Shown here: in pieces, positions 13,063 to 15,689 of the stretch
How the letters are laid out: each line of letters begins with the position of its first letter
Position numbering within the stretch: position 1 is the stretch's first letter
Origin: Prado023 sp039812125
GTDB lineage: Bacteria > Actinomycetota > Actinomycetes > S36-B12 > CAIYMF01
DNA length: 15,689 nucleotides
Reading direction: 5' to 3'
Assembly: GCA_039812125.1 (NCBI GenBank)
Contig: JBDHZV010000058.1
Span: 1 to 15,689 of the forward strand
Made by a program: the position numbers and the translations under genes
The notes under the pieces: generated by a model
Told to the model about the DNA's origin: nothing
The model's input: only the letters and a program-made list of their open reading frames with translations
Databases searched by the model: none

Positions 13063-14412
13063 GTTGGGCCGGCCCAGACCCCGGTACTGCCAGCCAGCGG
13101 CCCGCCAACGGGCGGGATCCAGGGCGTTGCGCCCGTCGAGCACCAGCGGCCGGGTCGGCAGCCCCGCCACCGCCGCGGGGTCCAGCTGGGTGTAGTCGCG
13201 CCACTCGGTGAGCAGCAGCACGAGGTCGGCGCCAGTGAGCGCCTCCTGCACGCTGCTGGCGTAGGCCATGTTCGGGTACGCAGCACGCGCGTTGGCCATC
13301 GCCTGCGGGTCGTGGACGACCACGTCCCCGCCGGCCGTGTAGATCGCGGCGGCGATGTCGAGTGCGGGGGAGTCCCGGACGTCGTCGGAGTCCGGCTTGA
13401 ACGCGGCGCCGAGGACGGCGATCCGCTTGCCGACGAACCGCCCGCCGACCAGCTCGCGGGCCAGGGCCACCGTGGAGGACCGGCGGCGGGTGTTGATGGA
13501 GTCGACGTCGCGCAGGAAGCTCAGCGCGTCGGAGACGCCCAGCTCGCCGGCCCGGGCCATGAACGCACGGATGTCCTTGGGCAGGCAGCCGCCGCCGAAC
13601 CCGATGCCGGCACGCAGGAACTTCGATCCGATGCGCTCGTCGAGGCCGATCGCCTGGGCCAGCCGCGTGACGTCGGCACCGGTCGCCTCACAGACCTCGG
13701 CCATGGCGTTGATGAACGAGATCTTGGTGGCCAGGAAGCTGTTCGCGGCCACCTTGACCAGCTCGGCCGTCGCGTAGTCGACGACGAGGAACGGCGATCC
13801 CCACTCGATCATGGGGGCGTAGACCCGGCGCATGACCTCCTCGTCACGGGTCGCCGGCTGGCCCGGCGCCGCCGGGTCGGCCAGGCCCACGACGATGCGG
13901 TCGGGGGTCAGGGTGTCGGCGACGGCGAACCCCTCGCGGAGGAACTCCGGGTTCCAGACCAGGTCGACGTCAGCGCCGGCGGGGGCCTGGGACTGCAGGC
14001 GCTCCCGCACGGTCGCGGCGGTGCCGACCGGGACGGTGGACTTGCCCACCACCGTGCACGGCCGGGTCAGCAGCGGGGCGAGGGCGTCGATCGCGCCGTG
14101 CACCTGGCGCAGGTCGGCCGCGTTGGTCCGGGGGTGCTGCGGGGTGCCCACGCCAATGAAGTGCAGGTCGCCGAACTCGGCGGCCTCGGCGTAGTCGGTG
14201 GTGAACCGCAGCCGGCCGGACGCCACGTTGCTGGCCAGCAGCTCGGGCAGTCCGGGCTCGTAGAACGGGACCTCGCCCCGTGCCAGCGACGCGATCTTGG
14301 CGGGGTCGACGTCGACGCCGAGGACGTCGAAGCCGGACTCGGCCATGGCCGCGGCGTGGGTGGCACCCAGGTAGCCGGTGCCGATGACGGTGATCCGCAG
14401 GGGCTCGCTCAC
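13057..14412 (-). CDS. ugd: UDP-glucose 6-dehydrogenase
   Basis: The 451-residue enzyme oxidises UDP-glucose twice with NAD+ to UDP-glucuronate, a precursor for acidic surface polysaccharides and derived sugars. N-terminal Rossmann motif 'GTGYLG' (11-16), 'VGKSTVPVGT' (122-131), 'NPEFLREG' (154-161), K220 and N224 in 'ELVKVAANSF', and catalytic C276 in 'GFGGGCLPKD' (271-280) are all present. The C-terminal NAD/UDP domain includes 'GAAFKPDSDDVRDSP' (335-349). The start is GTG 14412, 6 nt after a -10 hexamer. UDP-N-acetyl-hexosamine or GDP-mannose dehydrogenases share this fold, but the motif spacing favours UDP-glucose. It sits between purE and fadE25, which are adjacent in M. tuberculosis. 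Its product could feed glycans handled by the other surface genes here. Confidence 0.93.
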   Translation of the reverse strand: MSEPLRITVIGTGYLGATHAAAMAESGFDVLGVDVDPAKIASLARGEVPFYEPGLPELLASNVASGRLRFTTDYAEAAEFGDLHFIGVGTPQHPRTNAADLRQVHGAIDALAPLLTRPCTVVGKSTVPVGTAATVRERLQSQAPAGADVDLVWNPEFLREGFAVADTLTPDRIVVGLADPAAPGQPATRDEEVMRRVYAPMIEWGSPFLVVDYATAELVKVAANSFLATKISFINAMAEVCEATGADVTRLAQAIGLDERIGSKFLRAGIGFGGGCLPKDIRAFMARAGELGVSDALSFLRDVDSINTRRRSSTVALARELVGGRFVGKRIAVLGAAFKPDSDDVRDSPALDIAAAIYTAGGDVVVHDPQAMANARAAYPNMAYASSVQEALTGADLVLLLTEWRDYTQLDPAAVAGLPTRPLVLDGRNALDPARWRAAGWQYRGLGRPNA

Positions 14413-14424
14413 GGGACAAGGGTA
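14413..14424 (-). promoter_or_regulatory. Leaderless-type -10 of ugd
   Basis: TACCCT (minus strand, 14424-14419) followed by 6 nt and GTG 14412; no SD. It fires away from the fadE25 promoter within the same 95-bp gap. Confidence 0.6.
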
Positions 14425-14495
14425 AGGGGAGCCAGCCTCGGGCCCGGAATCCGAAGGCGGTCCCGCACACCGACGATTGCCGGATCGCCCACGCG

Positions 14496-14507
14496 TAGCC
14501 TGTTTGC
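14496..14507 (+). promoter_or_regulatory. Leaderless-type -10 of the fadE25-type gene
   Basis: TAGCCT (14496-14501) followed by 6 nt and ATG 14508; no SD. The rest of the 95-bp divergent region (14425-14495) shows no clear -35 or operator. Confidence 0.6.
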
Positions 14508-15674
14508 ATGGCCCTGACCCCGGATCCCACGTTCGACGCGTTCACCCTGCCGGAGGAGCACCAGATGCTCCGGGAGGCCGTCCGCGCGCTGGCCGAGGAC
14601 CGCATCGCGCCGCGGGCGGCGGCGATCGACGAGTCCGGGGAGTTCCCGTGGGATGTCTACGAGGCGCTGCGTGCCAACCAGTTCCACGCCATCCACATCC
14701 CCGAGCGGTTCGGTGGGCAGGGCGGGGACGCCCTGGCCGCCTGCCTGGTCATCGAGGAGGTGGCGCGGGTCTGTGCCTCCAGCTCACTGATCCCGGCGGT
14801 GAACAAGCTCGGCACGATGCCGCTGATCGTGGGTGCCTCCGATGACCTGCTGGAGCGCTACCTGCCGCAGGTGGCCTCCGGCGAGGCGATGTTCTCGTAC
14901 GCGCTGTCCGAGCGCGAGGCCGGCTCCGACGCCGCCGCGATGCGCACCCGCGCAGTGGCCGGGGACGGCGGCTGGATCCTCGACGGCCAGAAGTCCTGGA
15001 TCACCAACGCGGGCGTCTCCCGCTACTACACGGTGATGGCGGTGACCGATCCGGCCGCGGGCCCGCGGGGCATCTCCGCCTTCGTCGTGCACGCCGACGA
15101 CCCGGGGTTCTCGCTGGGCGCCCCGGAGCGCAAGCTGGGCATCCACGGCTCCCCGACCCGCGAGATCCTCTTCGATGGGTGCTGGATCCCCGCTGACCGG
15201 ATCGTCGGCGAGCCGGGGTCGGGGTTCGCCACCGCCATGCGCACGCTGGACCACACCCGGGTGACCATCGGCGCGCAGGCGCTGGGCATCGCGCAGGGCG
15301 CGCTCGACGCCGCTGTCGGCTACGCGCGGGCCCGCACCCAGTTCGGCCGCACCATCGGGACGTTCCAGGGTGTGCAGTTCCTGCTGGCCGACATGGCCAT
15401 GAAGGTGGAGAGCGCCCGCATGCTCACGTACGCCGCTGCCGCGCGCAGTGAGCGGGGCGACGCGGACCTGCCGTTCTTCGGTGCGGCTGCCAAGTGCTAC
15501 GCCTCCGACGTGGCCATGCAGGTCACCACCGACGCCGTGCAGGTGTTCGGTGGTGCGGGCTACGTTCGGGACAACCCCGTGGAGAGGTTCATGCGCGACG
15601 CCAAGATCACCCAGATCTACGAGGGCACCAACCAGATCCAGCGGATGGTGATGGCCCGGCAGCTGCTGAAGTAG
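14508..15674 (+). CDS. fadE25: Acyl-CoA dehydrogenase, FadE25 type
   Basis: The 388-residue FAD enzyme closely follows my recollection of M. tuberculosis FadE25 (Rv3274c). Shared segments include 'FTLPEEHQMLREAVRALAE' (12-30), 'SSLIPAVNKLGTM' (92-104), 'YALSEREAGSDAAAMRTRA' (131-149), 'RKLGIHGSPT' (208-217) and 'LDHTRVTIGAQALGIAQGA' (247-265). The catalytic base is E372 in 'QIYEGTNQIQR' (369-379). It introduces the alpha-beta double bond into an acyl-CoA, reoxidised by electron-transfer flavoprotein; the exact substrate is not known from sequence. fadE25 follows purE-purK in mycobacteria, so synteny supports orthology, with ugd inserted here. ATG 14508 is fixed by the -10 hexamer 6 nt upstream. 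The last 15 bases of the window hold nothing recognisable. Confidence 0.93.
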   Translation: MALTPDPTFDAFTLPEEHQMLREAVRALAEDRIAPRAAAIDESGEFPWDVYEALRANQFHAIHIPERFGGQGGDALAACLVIEEVARVCASSSLIPAVNKLGTMPLIVGASDDLLERYLPQVASGEAMFSYALSEREAGSDAAAMRTRAVAGDGGWILDGQKSWITNAGVSRYYTVMAVTDPAAGPRGISAFVVHADDPGFSLGAPERKLGIHGSPTREILFDGCWIPADRIVGEPGSGFATAMRTLDHTRVTIGAQALGIAQGALDAAVGYARARTQFGRTIGTFQGVQFLLADMAMKVESARMLTYAAAARSERGDADLPFFGAAAKCYASDVAMQVTTDAVQVFGGAGYVRDNPVERFMRDAKITQIYEGTNQIQRMVMARQLLK

Positions 15675-15689
15675 GGGAGCTGGGCGCGA

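Noticed and set aside
1..15689. Mobile elements, phage genes, CRISPR arrays, tRNA or rRNA genes, toxin-antitoxin or defence systems
   Set aside because: No transposase, integrase, terminal inverted repeats, regularly spaced repeats, RNA gene signatures or defence-type domains were found on reading both strands.

Overview
The window is very GC-rich, and most of its coding regions carry long spurious open frames on the opposite strand. Its gene content is that of an actinobacterium of class Actinomycetia: an acyl-CoA carboxylase beta+epsilon pair, a monofunctional biotin ligase, an Rv1264-type adenylyl cyclase, purK-purE and a fadE25 orthologue. From memory, the order accE-accD | birA ... gtrA ... 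purK-purE ... fadE25 matches the Mycobacterium tuberculosis block Rv3274c-Rv3281, and birA-cya next to pccB matches Streptomyces coelicolor. I cannot name the genus. All sequence outside the window is unknown; a glycosyltransferase gene runs off the left edge.

Layout, left to right. (i) 1-1126 (-): GT-B glycosyltransferase, C-terminus missing. (ii) 1191-3019 (-): accE and accD, overlapping by 4 nt; divergent from (iii) 3064-5009 (+): birA and cya, also overlapping by 4 nt. (iv) 4961-5446 (-): gtrA membrane protein, overlapping cya tail to tail. (v) 5567-6724 (+): acyl-CoA dehydrogenase. (vi) 6762-8468 (+): aldose 1-epimerase, then a protein I recognise as an LCIB/LCIC-type (beta-carbonic-anhydrase-fold) protein. 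(vii) 8506-11242 (-): a three-gene operon of polysaccharide ABC permease, ABC ATPase and a GluQ-like tRNA synthetase. (viii) 11309-12998 (+): purK-purE, facing (ix) 13057-14412 (-): UDP-glucose 6-dehydrogenase across a strong hairpin. (x) 14508-15674 (+): fadE25-type acyl-CoA dehydrogenase.

Functionally, two themes interleave. One is central and acyl-CoA metabolism: carboxylase, its biotin ligase, two acyl-CoA dehydrogenases and purine synthesis. The other is cell-surface glycan: glycosyltransferase, GtrA, sugar epimerase, glycan ABC exporter and UDP-glucuronate supply. The glycan genes appear to have been added between and around the old syntenic housekeeping genes. No mobile element, tRNA, rRNA or CRISPR array was seen. 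No gene-free stretch exceeds about 120 bp.

The most notable signals are: the LCIB-family protein; a uniform promoter grammar in which six of ten transcription units carry a TANNNT hexamer exactly 6-7 nt before a GTG/ATG start (leaderless mRNAs); a symmetric -10 element shared by divergent accD and birA; and a valine in AccD where the propionyl-CoA-specific enzyme has a specificity aspartate.
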